From NCBI GenBank assembly GCA_017644045.1, contig JAEPMI010000003.1, positions 124,001 through 188,000 of the forward strand: a stretch of 64,000 nucleotides of DNA. The letters run 5' to 3'. The DNA comes from Deltaproteobacteria bacterium (GTDB lineage: Bacteria > Myxococcota_A > Polyangia > Polyangiales > Houyiibacteriaceae). The first letter of the stretch is position 1, and every line of letters begins with the position of its first letter. Below, piece by piece: positions 40,329 to 49,439 of the stretch. A model generated the notes under the pieces. That model worked only from the letters and a program-made list of their open reading frames with translations, was not told where the DNA came from and made no database searches. The position numbers were made by a program, and so were the translations under genes.

Positions 40329-42902
40329 ATGGCTGCTTTCCTTCGTTCGAGTTCCCTCGCGCTCACCCTGGTCGCTTCTCTCCTCGCGCTCGGCTGCGGG
40401 GATGACGACACCATGATGGTTCCGGAAGACGCGGGACCGGAGCCGATCGACTACGGGCCCACGGTCCCGGCGTCGACCGACCACTGCAGCTACGTCGACC
40501 TGCCGCCGACCGCCGGCTCCGGCGGGACCGTGGAAGCGGGCGCCATCGAGGCCGGCGCCGCCGAGCTGGTCCACGACTTCCCGATCGGCGCGACCCTCGG
40601 CGCCTACACCTCGCGCGTGACGGCGCTCGGTGAGGGCCGCACGCCGGACGGCCGGACGGAGCGGACCAGCGGCTCGTTCACGCCGAGCATCGGCATCGAG
40701 ACCCGCAACAAGGCGAAGGCCATCGTGCTGCGCGCCGGTGGCGAGACCATCGTCATCCTGAAGTCCGACGTCGGCCTCGCGGATGCGGCGATCACGCACG
40801 CGATCGAAGAGCGCCTCGAGGAGGTCCACGGCGAGAGCTTCGCGGGCAAGGTCCTGTGGGCCACCAGCCACACCCACTCCGGGTTCGCGCAGTACACGTC
40901 GAACACGATCCTCTACCTGGGTCTCGGCCAGAAGCGCGACGAGATCGTGACTCGCGTCATCGAGGACCTGGTGACGGTGGCCGGCCAGGCCATCGAGAAC
41001 CTCGAGCCAGCCCGCGTCGGCATCGCGTCCAACGACATGTTCGACCAGGACGACCAGGTCACCCGTGACCGTCGTGGTGAGAACGACGAGCTGATGGGCG
41101 GCCCGAAGAAGGACGACTTCCTGGTCGTCATGCGCGTCGACGCCATGGACGGGAGCCCCATCGCCATCGCGACGGTCTTCGGCATTCACGGCACCGTGCT
41201 CGGTGCGGACAACCTGATCATCTCCACCGAAGGCCCCGGAGCGATCGAGCGGGCCGTCGAAGAGAACTTCGAAGAGCCCGTCGTGGTGATGCACCTGCAG
41301 GGCGCGGCCGGTGACGTCTCCCCCGCCGGCTCCGGCGGCATCGATTGCCCCGAGCGCCCCTGCTACAACTTCGCGCGCATCGAGACCCTCGGTCGCTACG
41401 CCCGCGATGCGATCCTGACCACCTGGATGACCGCCGGGGAGTCGCTCCAGGACGAGCTGGCGATGGAGATGGTCACCCGCTCGGTCGATCTCGGACCGGA
41501 CTGGGAGACCTTCACCATTCGTGACGGTGAGCTCGAGTACAGCGAGTGGGACGGTCGACGGATCCCCGACCTCGAGATCTTCGACGGAGCGGGGAACGTT
41601 CTCTCCCCGGTCGACGAGTTCAACGCGCCTCACGGTGCGGGGCTCTGCGGTGGCTTCGGTGGTGCGCTCTTCCCCGCGTCGCAGATGCCGGGCACCCGCA
41701 ACATGGAGGGCCCCTACCGCTCCTGCATGTCGATCGACGAGGCGGCGCCCCAGTTCGAGACGCTGCTCGACCTGCCCATCGGGACGACGCCGGCGTGTGC
41801 CACCACCCGGCTGACGCTGAGCGCGCTGAAGATCGGCGATTGGTCCTTCCTCACCGCGCCCGGCGAGCCGGTCACGCTCTGGGCGCAGACCCTGCGTGAG
41901 CGTGCCCCGGCTGGCATCGACCGCACGGTGGTCATCGGATACTCGCAGGACCACATGGGTTATCTGCTGACCCCGGAGGACTGGCTCGCGCAGGGCTACG
42001 AACCGAGCATCAACATCTGGGGCCCGCTCGAGGGCGAGTACATCATCGAGCAGAGCCTCGCGCTGGCCGAGCTCGTGGAGACCCCCGAGCGTGAAGACGC
42101 GGTCGCCGGGTTCGCAGATCGTGTCCTGCCCGGACCCTCCGACGACTCGGATCTCGATCCGGTCGACGAGTCGCCGATGGCCGGAACGGTCGAGGCCACG
42201 CCGTGGGAGAGCGTCTACATCCGCACGGGCGAGATGCTCACTTCGAGCCAGCCCCCGGCGACCCTCCAGCGCCTCGACAGCGCGTACTTCACGTGGATCG
42301 GTGAAGACCCGTGGGTCGAGACTCCGGAGGTCACGCTCCAGCGCATGGATGGCGACGAATGGGTCGCCGTGGAGCGCCGCTCCGGCCGACCGGTGCAGGA
42401 CCTCGACGTGATCCTCACCTACACGCCGGAGCCGCTGCAGCCCGCCATCGGCGAGAGCCAGACGCACCGCTGGGCGGTCGAGTGGCAGGCGGTCACCCCG
42501 TGGGGCACGCCGGACCTGGACCGGGTCGAGGACCGCTTCGGTGTGCCGATGGGCATGTATCGGTTCCACGTGGAGGCGGGCGGCTACACGCTCGACAGCG
42601 ACCCCTTCGAGGTCACGCCGGCGACCATCCTCGTCGAGGCCAGCTACGCCGGTGGAACGCTCACCGGCACGGCGACCTTCCACGCGGAGAAGGGATGGCG
42701 GCTCATCCACTCCCAGATGCGCAGCAACCAACCGGTGCCCGCCAATGGCACGGTCACCCTCAACGTGGACCGCGACGGGACCGTGGAGACCATCGAGGCG
42801 ACGCTCGACGGGAGCGGCGGGTTCTCGGTGGCGACGGGCGGCGGGATCACGTCGGTCGAGGTGGTCGACCGGTTCATGAACGTGGGCAGCGCCACGCTCT
42901 GA
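40329..42902 (+). CDS. Neutral/alkaline ceramidase-like lipoprotein
   Basis: This 857-residue protein has signal and lipobox LALGC followed by GDDDT. The zinc-dependent neutral ceramidase domain is recognised from IGIETRNKAKAIVLRAGGETIVILKSDVG and the zinc motif SHTHSG (His181, His183). GIHGTVLGADNLIISTEGPGAIERAVEE, LQGAAGDVSPAG and GYSQDHMGYLLTPEDW near the C-terminal side also support it. The extension after about residue 700 matches the Ig-like C-terminal domain of bacterial ceramidases. The enzyme would hydrolyse N-acyl sphingosine; myxobacteria themselves make sphingolipids, so self or prey lipid turnover are both possible. A weak -10-like CATACT lies at 40316-40321. Repeat array 1 begins 2 nt after its stop. 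Confidence 0.88.
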   Translation: MAAFLRSSSLALTLVASLLALGCGDDDTMMVPEDAGPEPIDYGPTVPASTDHCSYVDLPPTAGSGGTVEAGAIEAGAAELVHDFPIGATLGAYTSRVTALGEGRTPDGRTERTSGSFTPSIGIETRNKAKAIVLRAGGETIVILKSDVGLADAAITHAIEERLEEVHGESFAGKVLWATSHTHSGFAQYTSNTILYLGLGQKRDEIVTRVIEDLVTVAGQAIENLEPARVGIASNDMFDQDDQVTRDRRGENDELMGGPKKDDFLVVMRVDAMDGSPIAIATVFGIHGTVLGADNLIISTEGPGAIERAVEENFEEPVVVMHLQGAAGDVSPAGSGGIDCPERPCYNFARIETLGRYARDAILTTWMTAGESLQDELAMEMVTRSVDLGPDWETFTIRDGELEYSEWDGRRIPDLEIFDGAGNVLSPVDEFNAPHGAGLCGGFGGALFPASQMPGTRNMEGPYRSCMSIDEAAPQFETLLDLPIGTTPACATTRLTLSALKIGDWSFLTAPGEPVTLWAQTLRERAPAGIDRTVVIGYSQDHMGYLLTPEDWLAQGYEPSINIWGPLEGEYIIEQSLALAELVETPEREDAVAGFADRVLPGPSDDSDLDPVDESPMAGTVEATPWESVYIRTGEMLTSSQPPATLQRLDSAYFTWIGEDPWVETPEVTLQRMDGDEWVAVERRSGRPVQDLDVILTYTPEPLQPAIGESQTHRWAVEWQAVTPWGTPDLDRVEDRFGVPMGMYRFHVEAGGYTLDSDPFEVTPATILVEASYAGGTLTGTATFHAEKGWRLIHSQMRSNQPVPANGTVTLNVDRDGTVETIEATLDGSGGFSVATGGGITSVEVVDRFMNVGSATL

Positions 42903-42904
42903 GG

Positions 42905-43345
42905 GCGTTCGGCTCTCGGCGTTCGCCGTTCTGGGCGTTCGGCGTCGGCGTTCGGCAGTCGGTGTCGGCGTTCGGCAGTCGGCGTCGGCGTTCGGCAGTC
43001 GGCGTCGGCGTTCGGCAGTCGGCGTTCGGCAGTCGGTGTCGGCGTTCGGCGTTCGGCGTCGGCGTCGGCGTTCGGTGTCGGCGTTCGGCAGTCGGCGTCG
43101 GCGTCGGGGTTCGGCTGTCGGCGTCGGAGTTCGGAGTCGGCGTCGGCGTTCGGCGTTCGGCAGTCGGCGTCGGCGTCGGAGTTCGGCGTCGGTGTCGGCG
43201 TTCGGCAGTCGGCGTTCGGCAGTCGGCGTCGGGGTTCGGCAGTCGGCGTCGGCGTTCGGCGTTCGGCAGTCGGCGTCGGCGTCGGCGTTCGGCGTTCGGC
43301 GTCGATGTTCGTGTCGGGGTCCGGCTCTCGGCGTCGGGCTTCGGT
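42905..43345 (+). repeat. Array 1: degenerate tandem words GGCGTTC / GGCAGTC / GGCGTC, G-rich strand on +
   Basis: About 440 nt are made of 6- and 7-nt words, mainly CGGCGTT, CGGCAGT, CGGCGT and CGGTGT with a few CGGAGT(T), in no fixed higher order. The array starts directly after the ceramidase stop and decays near 43345 (CGTCGGGCTTCGG). Every frame is open on both strands because no word contains a stop, so long apparent proteins across it are artefacts. Array 2 has the same words on the opposite strand. Confidence 0.9.
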
Positions 43346-43368
43346 TGTGTAGCCTCGCTTCGCATCGG

Positions 43369-43512
43369 CTTGCCTTCGGCAAGGGAAGGGGCTGGGCTCG
43401 TCCTGCTGATCCGAGGCTGCCCTCGCGGTCGGGGTAAGTAAACCCGGCTCGCTGCGCTCGCCCCGCCTTCGGCGGCTGACGGGGTTGACTGACCCCGCCC
43501 GCGAGGGCGGGG
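43369..43512 (+). ncRNA. Cluster of very stable hairpins upstream of the four-helix-bundle gene (structured RNA candidate)
   Basis: The 230 nt between array 1 and the IVP-like gene hold several short perfect stems closed by classic RNA tetraloops. CTTGCC-TTC-GGCAAG (43369-43383) and CCGCC-TTC-GGCGG (43463-43475) read as C(UUCG)G hairpins. CGGGGT-N6-ACCCCG lies at 43480-43497. CCCCGCCC-GCGA-GGGCGGGG (43493-43512) is an 8-bp stem with a GNRA loop, mutually exclusive with the previous one. I see no protein here. A transcribed structured leader is an inference. Confidence 0.4.
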
Positions 43513-43575
43513 GGCGGGTGCGCAGAACGGCGTGGCGGTCACGTCGTCGCTCGCGCTCGAAAGGTCAGTGTCCTC

Positions 43576-43908
43576 ATGCTTCTCGTTCAGGAACTCTCGT
43601 TGGAGCTCGTGGCTCTCGTTCATCGCGACGTCATGCCGAAGGCTCGCGTCGGCGATCCGGACCTCGCGGACCAGCTCGGTCGTGCGGTGCGATCGACGCC
43701 GCTCAACATCGCCGAGGGCGAAGGCTACGGCCGGTCGCGTCGGCGGGCGCATCACTTCAAGACGGCGCTCGGCTCCGGTCGGGAGGTCTTCATCGCGCTT
43801 CGGCTGCTGGTCTCGACCAACGTGGTGCCCGTGGCTCAGGCGGCCGAGAGCGTCGCGCTCAGTGACCGGGTCAACAAGATGCTCTTCGGACTGATTCGGA
43901 AGGGCTGA
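43576..43908 (+). CDS. Four-helix-bundle protein (23S rRNA intervening-sequence protein, TIGR02436-like)
   Basis: This 110-residue protein starts at ATG 43576; no other start lies in frame for the preceding 75 nt. It matches the family's short all-helical layout: LALELVALVHRDVMPK-like first helix, then DLADQLGRAVRSTPLNIAEGEGYGRSRRRAHHFKTALGSGREVFIAL. The conserved core is (A/S)xPLNIAEG and the helix-3 pattern F-x-x-ALGS-x-x-E. Members are encoded inside intervening sequences of some bacterial 23S rRNA genes and are related to the accessory Avd protein of diversity-generating retroelements. Many stand-alone copies have unknown function and are basic, nucleic-acid-binding proteins. Here there is no rRNA or reverse transcriptase nearby. 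The gene is flanked by inverted repeat arrays and stable hairpins. Confidence 0.88.
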   Translation: MLLVQELSLELVALVHRDVMPKARVGDPDLADQLGRAVRSTPLNIAEGEGYGRSRRRAHHFKTALGSGREVFIALRLLVSTNVVPVAQAAESVALSDRVNKMLFGLIRKG

Positions 43909-43927
43909 CGCCGTAAGACGGCGAAGA

Positions 43928-43952
43928 CCCGCCGGGCAGCGCGCCCGGCGGG
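43928..43952 (+). terminator. Stem-loop after the four-helix-bundle gene
   Basis: CCCGCCGGGC and GCCCGGCGGG form a perfect 10-bp, all-GC stem with loop AGCGC, 19 nt after the stop codon. It is followed by CTCCGCCCTTGTGG without a T-run. It is a strong transcript-end or protective hairpin rather than a textbook intrinsic terminator. Confidence 0.55.
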
Positions 43953-43975
43953 CCTCCGCCCTTGTGGACTACGCG

Positions 43976-44440
43976 ACGACTGCCGACTCCGAGCTCCGAC
44001 TGCCGACCCCCGAACGCCGACTGCCGACTGCCGACTCCGAGTTCCGACTGCCGACTCCGAGTTCCGACTGCCGACTCCGAACTCCGAGTCCGACTGCCGA
44101 CTCCGAACTCCGACTGCCGACTCCGAACTCCGACTCCGAGTCCGACTCCGAACTCCGACTCCGAGTCCGACTCCGAACTCCGAACTCCGAACTCCGAACT
44201 CCGAGTCCGACTCCGACTGCCGACTCCGAGTCCGACTCCGACTGCCGACTCCGAGTCCGACTCCGAACGCCGAACTCCGATTGCCGACTCCGACTGCCGA
44301 CTGCCGACTGCCGACTGCCGACTGCCGACTGCCGACTGCCGACTGCCGACTGCCGACTGCCGACTGCCGACTGCCGACTGCCGACTGCCGACTGCCGACT
44401 GCCGACTTCCGACCCCGAACTCCGACTGCCGACTCCGAGC
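43976..44440 (-). repeat. Array 2: the same words on the minus strand, including about 16 copies of CGACTGC
   Basis: Words here read CGACTGC, CGACTC, CGAACTC, CGAGTC and CGAACGC, that is, the reverse complements of the words in arrays 1 and 3. The 3' part (44291-44402) is an almost pure run of about 16 copies of the 7-mer CGACTGC. Array 2 therefore faces array 1 across the four-helix-bundle gene. A following stretch, 44441-44619, shows only one small hairpin (GTCGAGC-AGGC-GCTCGAC) and no gene. Confidence 0.9.
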
Positions 44441-44619
44441 CCAACGGCCCCAGTGGGTTCCGGCAGGAGATGGGGGCTCTCTTCCTGGTCTGTTCACGTA
44501 CCCTCGTGCTCGGCGGCGTAACCGTTTGAGGCGCAGCCCGCGAGTCGAGCAGGCGCTCGACAGGCTCGACCACGTGTGCGCGATTCTCTGGAAGCTGACT
44601 CGGCGCCAGGGAGCTCGGA

Positions 44620-44762
44620 GTCGGAGTCGGAGTCGGAGTTCGGAGTCGGAGTTCGGAGTTCGGGGGTCGGAGTCGGCGTTCGGCGTTCGGCGTTCGGCGT
44701 TCGGCGTTCGGCGTTCGGCGTTCGGCGTTCGGCGTTCGGCGTTCGGCGTTCGGCGTTCGGAG
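44620..44762 (+). repeat. Array 3: CGGAGT(T) words then about 12 copies of CGGCGTT
   Basis: The G-rich strand is again on +. The array starts with CGGAGT/CGGAGTT words and changes at 44674 to about 12 perfect copies of CGGCGTT, up to 44757. It ends 17 nt before the stop of the lipoprotein gene on the minus strand. It has no counterpart array on its other side. Confidence 0.9.
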
Positions 44763-44779
44763 CTCGTAGGCCGCGTCCC

Positions 44780-45580
44780 TCAGCGCACGCTGAGTCCGAT
44801 CGTCCGCTCGAGCCCGGCGACCCGCACCGTGATCGTCGTCTCGCCGCTCTCGCTCCCAGTGACCCGGGCAACCGTGCCGGTCTCTTCCCAGCCGTCGACC
44901 GCGACGAATCCGGCTCGCTCGCTCGCGGCGATCCCCGACCCGATCTCGACCTCGTCGTAGAGCGCCGCGAGGACGTTGCCCTCGGCGTCCACCGGCAGGA
45001 TCTCGAGCTCGCGGCTCTCGCCGACCGCCAGCTCGAGCGCGTCGATCTCGACGTTGCCGCCGCTCAGGTCGAAGACGGCCACGTCGACCGCGTCGCTGAC
45101 CTGGATCGGCTGCTCGATCTGCTGGTCCCCGTTGGTCCAGGTCCACGAGGTCTCGCCGGGCATCTCGAAGCTCGCGCCGAACGCCCCTTCGGTCTCGAGC
45201 TCTTCCACGCGCCACCCGTCCTCGGGGAGCACGATGGCCGCCTCGTTCGTCGCGAAATGGAGCGCGCCGCCCTCCTGCGAGCAGTTCACGCAGTCGAGGC
45301 GACCGACCGCGGCGTCCGGCACCTGGTCGCCGTCGCTGTCGTCGCACGACGCGTAGCAGATCCACACCGGCTGCCCGTCGTAGTCGAGGTCGCCGTCGAG
45401 CACGTGCAGCGTCAGCACCAGCACGGTGAGCGCCCCATCGAGCACGTAAGGGACCAGCGGCTCGAGGACCGGGTCGGCGAGCTCGAAGGCGGTCCCGACC
45501 GGGTCCCGCACCAGGTCGCGGACGAAGCCGCAGCCGATGAGGGAGCAGGTGAGGGCGGTGACGAGGGCGATGCGACGCAT
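44780..45580 (-). CDS. Lipoprotein with C-terminal Ig-like (BIG2-type) domain
   Basis: The ATG at 45580 (266 residues) gives a signal with lipobox LIGC; an in-frame start 36 nt upstream is not needed. A segment with CYASCDDSDGDQVPDA and RLDCVNCSQEGG has four Cys and an Asp-rich calcium-like loop (about 85-115). It is followed by a beta-rich middle domain. The last 80 residues (LSGGNVEIDALELAVGESRELEILPVDAEGNVL, ending GETTITVRVAGLERTIGLSV) have the rhythm of a bacterial Ig-like BIG2 domain. Likely a surface or periplasmic lipoprotein; no enzymatic motif is seen. Its 3' end abuts repeat array 3. Confidence 0.75.
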   Translation of the reverse strand: MRRIALVTALTCSLIGCGFVRDLVRDPVGTAFELADPVLEPLVPYVLDGALTVLVLTLHVLDGDLDYDGQPVWICYASCDDSDGDQVPDAAVGRLDCVNCSQEGGALHFATNEAAIVLPEDGWRVEELETEGAFGASFEMPGETSWTWTNGDQQIEQPIQVSDAVDVAVFDLSGGNVEIDALELAVGESRELEILPVDAEGNVLAALYDEVEIGSGIAASERAGFVAVDGWEETGTVARVTGSESGETTITVRVAGLERTIGLSVR

Positions 45581-45715
45581 GGCCCGCTCCCTACGCAACC
45601 ACCGGGCCAAGGACACGGGTCTACGAAATCATTGGAGAAAGCGAGGGCCGAGTCCTGTCCAGCCCCGCTCGTAGTGAACCGGCGTTGGGTGCTCAGAGAC
45701 CCCGTGAAGCGAGCT

Positions 45716-47701
45716 TCACGCCTCGGCGTCGACGATCGCGAGCACCGCGTCCGCCTCGACCTGGTCGCCCGCCGCCGCGTGGAGCGCGCTGACCGTGCCC
45801 GCCTCCGGTGCGACGACCTTGTGCTCCATCTTCATGGCTTCCATCACCAGCAGCACCTGGCCCTCGGTGACGGTGTCGCCCTCGGCCACGCGCACCTCGA
45901 CGACCTTGCCCGGCATCGGCGCGATGCACGCGCCGGCCGGCACCTCGGCGCTGAGATCCGGGAAGCGCGGCACGATCGCCAGCGGCACGGCGACGCCGTC
46001 GATCTGCACGAAGCGCTTCGCGCCCGCGGCGACGATGCGCGCGGCCATGCGGTGCCCGTCGATCTCGAAGGCGATCGAGCGCTCTTCGTGACCCAGCACG
46101 CTGGCCTGGAAGGTCGCCTCGCCGATCGTCAGCTCGAAGTGACCCGGCGTGCGGAAGCGATGCCGATAGCTCACCTCGTGCACGGCCTCGCCCAGCCGGT
46201 AGCGGATGCGCTGGGGGGTGTGCGGGTTGTTCCGGAATCCGCTCGGTACCGAGCGGAGCACCGCCGACTCACGTCGCCCTTCGTGACCGTGGAGTGCCGC
46301 GGCGATCAGCGCCTTCGTCACCGCGCCTTCGTCGAGCGCCGCGCCGAGATCACCCGAGAGGTGCTCGTCGATGAAGTGCGTGTGGAGGTCGCCCGCCACG
46401 AACGCCGGGTGGTCGATCACCTGCAGCAGGAAGCGCCGGTTGGTGGTGAGCCCCTGCACGCTCAGCGCGCGCAGCGCGCGCCGAAGCCGCCGAAGCGCCT
46501 CGCCGCGATCGGCCCCCTCGGCGATGATCTTCGCCATCATCGGGTCGTAGTGGATGCCGACCTCGTTGCCGGTCTCCACGCCGCCGTCGACCCGCACGCC
46601 TTCCATCGGCGGCAGGTGCCAATCGAGCACCGGACCGCTCTGCGGCAGGAAGTCCCCCGCGGGATCCTCGGCGTAGAGGCGCGCTTCGATTGCCGCGCCC
46701 TTCGGCGCCATCGTCGCCATGTCGAGGCCGAGCGGCTTGCCCTCGGCGACCCGGAGCTGGAGCGCGACCAGGTCGAGGCCGGTGATCGCCTCCGTCACCG
46801 GATGCTCCACCTGCAGGCGGGTGTTCACCTCGAGAAAGTAGAAGCTCCCGTCCTGACCGAGGATGAACTCGACGGTGCCCGCGTTCCGGTAGCCGATCGC
46901 CTCGCCGGCCTTGATCGCCGCGTCGCCCATCTGCTGCCGGAGCGACTCGTCGAGCGCGGGGGAGGGCGCCTCCTCGAGGATCTTCTGGTGGCGCCGCTGG
47001 ATCGAGCACTCGCGCTCGAAGAGGTGCACGACCTTGCCCTCGGCGTCGCCGAAGATCTGGATCTCCACGTGCCGGGGCTTCTCGACGTACTTCTCGACGA
47101 GCAGCGTGCCGTCGCCGAAGGCGTTCTCGCCCTCGCGCTTCGCGCTGGCGATCGCGTCCTCGAGCTCTTCCTCGCGGTCGACCCGCTTCATGCCCTTGCC
47201 GCCGCCACCGGCGCTCGCCTTGAGCAACACCGGGAAGCCGACTTCGATCGCCTTCGCGGCGAGCACCTTCGGGTCCTGGTCGGATCCGTCGTAACCCGGC
47301 ACCACCGGCACGCCGGCCGCGGCCACCAGCGCTTTCGCTTCCTTCTTCGAGCCCATCGACTCGATCGCCTCGGGCGTCGGTCCGACGAAGATCAGCCCGG
47401 CCTCGGCGACCGCGCGCGCGAAGCCCGCGTTCTCCGAGAGGAAGCCGTAGCCGGGGTGGATCGCGTCGGCGCCGGTGCGCTTGGCCGCGTCGAGGATCGC
47501 CTCCGTCTTCAGGTAGCTCTCCGCGCTCGGCGCGGGCCCGATGCGCACGGCTTCGTCGGCTTCGTGCACGAAGGGCATGTCGGCGTCGGCGTCGCTGAAG
47601 ACCGCGACGGTCTCGACCCCGAGCGCGCGGCAGGTGCGGAAGATGCGCCGGGCGATCTCACCCCGGTTCGCGACCAGCAGCTTGTGAATGGTGGTCATCA
47701 T
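45716..47701 (-). CDS. Acyl-CoA carboxylase biotin carboxylase / biotin carrier subunit (MccA/AccA3-like)
   Basis: This 661-residue protein starts at the ATG at 47701, overlapping the stop of the carboxyltransferase gene by 1 nt (TGATG). The biotin carboxylase domain (1-445) shows KLLVANRGEIARRIFRTCR, HPGYGFLSENA, KASAGGGGKGMK, HVEIQIFGD, ECSIQRRHQKILEEAPSP and EVNTRLQVEHPVTE. A linker domain follows, and the C-terminal biotinyl domain has MEAMKMEH with the biotinylated Lys624. This layout fits methylcrotonyl-, propionyl- or geranyl-CoA carboxylase alpha subunits. Its 3' end includes a CGTGAAGC/GCTTCACG inverted repeat (45703-45720) spanning the stop. The exact substrate is unresolved. Confidence 0.93.
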   Translation of the reverse strand: MMTTIHKLLVANRGEIARRIFRTCRALGVETVAVFSDADADMPFVHEADEAVRIGPAPSAESYLKTEAILDAAKRTGADAIHPGYGFLSENAGFARAVAEAGLIFVGPTPEAIESMGSKKEAKALVAAAGVPVVPGYDGSDQDPKVLAAKAIEVGFPVLLKASAGGGGKGMKRVDREEELEDAIASAKREGENAFGDGTLLVEKYVEKPRHVEIQIFGDAEGKVVHLFERECSIQRRHQKILEEAPSPALDESLRQQMGDAAIKAGEAIGYRNAGTVEFILGQDGSFYFLEVNTRLQVEHPVTEAITGLDLVALQLRVAEGKPLGLDMATMAPKGAAIEARLYAEDPAGDFLPQSGPVLDWHLPPMEGVRVDGGVETGNEVGIHYDPMMAKIIAEGADRGEALRRLRRALRALSVQGLTTNRRFLLQVIDHPAFVAGDLHTHFIDEHLSGDLGAALDEGAVTKALIAAALHGHEGRRESAVLRSVPSGFRNNPHTPQRIRYRLGEAVHEVSYRHRFRTPGHFELTIGEATFQASVLGHEERSIAFEIDGHRMAARIVAAGAKRFVQIDGVAVPLAIVPRFPDLSAEVPAGACIAPMPGKVVEVRVAEGDTVTEGQVLLVMEAMKMEHKVVAPEAGTVSALHAAAGDQVEADAVLAIVDAEA

Positions 47702-49359
47702 CAATGCCTGAAGATGCCCCAGGACGTCGAGCCTTCGACGGGAGCGTTGTAGGAGGTGGAGAGGCAGAGGGCGACGACGGTGCGGGTGTCGCGCGGATCG
47801 ATGATCCCGTCGTCCCAGAGCCGCGCGGTCGCGTACATGGCCTCGGATTGCTTGTCGATGGCCTGCTCGGTCATCGCCTTCATCACGCCGAGCTTCTGCT
47901 CGTCGACCTCGATGCCCTTCTTGGCCGCGGACTGCCGCTGGATGATGTCGAGCACGCCGGCGAGCTGCTTGCCGCCCATCACGGCGATCTTGTGGTTCGG
48001 CCAGCTGAAGAGGAAACGCGGCTCGTAGCTGCGACCGCACATCGCGTAGTTGCCGGCGCCGAAGCTCGAGCCGGTCATGATCGTGATCGCCGGCACCGTG
48101 CTGTTCGAGACGGCGTTGATGAGCTTCGCGCCGTTCTTGATGATGCCTTCCTGCTCGTACTTCTGGCCGACCATGAAGCCGGTGGTGTTCTGAAGGAAGA
48201 GCAGCGGCACGTGGGCCTGGTTGCACAGCTGGATGAACTGCGCGCCCTTGTTCGCGCTCTCGCTGAAGAGCGTGCCGTTGTTCGCGATGATGCCGACGGG
48301 GAAGCCGTGAATGTGGGCCCAGCCGCAGATCAGCGTGTTGCCGTAGAGCGGCTTGAACTCGCTGAAGCGGCTGCCGTCGACGATGCGCGCGATGATCTCG
48401 TGCTGGTCGAAAGGCGTGCGCACGTCCGCGCTCGCGATGCCGAGCAGATCCTCCGCGTCGTGCACCGGCTCCTCGATCGGACGCGGCGCGGCGTAGGCGC
48501 CCTTCTCCCACTCGAGATGGCTGACGATCTCGCGGCCGAGGCGGATCGCGTCGAGCTCGTCTTCGGCGAGGTAGTCGCTGACGCCGCTCTGCGTGGAGTG
48601 CATGCGCGCGCCGCCGAGCTCTTCGTGATCGGTCTCCTCGCCGGTCGCCATCTTCACCAGCGGCGGCCCGGCCAGGTAGACCTTGGCCTCGTCCTTCACC
48701 ATCACGACGTAGTCGCTCATGCCCGGCAGGTAGGCGCCGCCGGCGGTCGAGCTGCCGAAGACGAGACAGACCGTCGGGATCCGCTGCTCCGAGCGCTGGG
48801 TCAGGCTCCGGAAGCCGGCGCCGCCCTTCACGAAGATCCGGTCCTGGTTGGGTAGGTCCGCGCCGGCGCTCTCGATGAGGCTCACGCCGACCAGCCGGTT
48901 CTGGTGGGCGATCTCCGCGAGCCGCCCGGTCTTCTCCATGCTCATCGGGGTGATCGCGCCGCCCTTCACCGTCGCCTCGCTCGCGACGATCACGCACTCG
49001 ACGCCGCTCACCGTGCCGACGCCGCCGACCACGCTGGTGCCGGGTGGCTCGCCCTTCATGTCGACGCCGGCGAGCGCGCCGATCTCGAGGAAAGGGCTGT
49101 CGCGATCGAGGAGCAGCTCGATGCGCTGCCGCGGCAGGATCTTCCCGCGGTCGATGTGCCGCTTCGTGTACTTCTCGCCGCCGCCGGCGTTGGCCTTGGC
49201 CAGCGCCTTCTCGATCGCCTCGAGACGCTTCAGCGCGGTCTCTCGGTTCGTCTGGAAGGTCTCGCTTCGGCGGTCGACCTTCGTCTTGAGGACCGGGTAG
49301 GGCTGGCGGGCGCCGGCGGGCGCCGCGCTCCGGCGAGGGGGCGGGTGATCGATGCGCAT
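47701..49359 (-). CDS. Acyl-CoA carboxylase carboxyltransferase subunit (methylcrotonyl-CoA carboxylase-like)
   Basis: This 552-residue protein has both carboxyltransferase halves. It contains [75 protein letters not shown] and the oxyanion-type [30 protein letters not shown]. These match MccB and related geranyl- or acyl-CoA carboxylase beta subunits better than the short AccA/AccD pair. It transfers carboxyl groups from carboxybiotin to an acyl-CoA, probably in leucine or isoprenoid breakdown if MCC. Other genes of the leucine pathway are not in the window, so the substrate assignment stays tentative. It is immediately followed by the biotin subunit. Confidence 0.93.
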   Translation of the reverse strand: MRIDHPPPRRSAAPAGARQPYPVLKTKVDRRSETFQTNRETALKRLEAIEKALAKANAGGGEKYTKRHIDRGKILPRQRIELLLDRDSPFLEIGALAGVDMKGEPPGTSVVGGVGTVSGVECVIVASEATVKGGAITPMSMEKTGRLAEIAHQNRLVGVSLIESAGADLPNQDRIFVKGGAGFRSLTQRSEQRIPTVCLVFGSSTAGGAYLPGMSDYVVMVKDEAKVYLAGPPLVKMATGEETDHEELGGARMHSTQSGVSDYLAEDELDAIRLGREIVSHLEWEKGAYAAPRPIEEPVHDAEDLLGIASADVRTPFDQHEIIARIVDGSRFSEFKPLYGNTLICGWAHIHGFPVGIIANNGTLFSESANKGAQFIQLCNQAHVPLLFLQNTTGFMVGQKYEQEGIIKNGAKLINAVSNSTVPAITIMTGSSFGAGNYAMCGRSYEPRFLFSWPNHKIAVMGGKQLAGVLDIIQRQSAAKKGIEVDEQKLGVMKAMTEQAIDKQSEAMYATARLWDDGIIDPRDTRTVVALCLSTSYNAPVEGSTSWGIFRH

Positions 49360-49439
49360 CGGGGCGCATCCTTTTCGGCCCGGCCCACCCCGGTCAAGGA
49401 GAAAATGAATGACGGTTCAGCGAGCCGAGTTCACCACGC

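Noticed and set aside
39240-43382. A minus-strand open frame of about 1380 codons across the ceramidase gene and array 1
   Set aside because: It is an antisense shadow plus translated repeat words (PNADAD, RRLPNAE), without a start or domain.
42905-44762. The repeat region as a CRISPR array
   Set aside because: The units are 6-7 nt with no spacers of constant length and no cas genes are present.
43836-45365. Open frames encoding SRQSAVG- or RTPNAE-type peptides across arrays 2 and 3
   Set aside because: The words contain no stops in any frame, so these frames are expected by chance; no start signal and no conserved domain.
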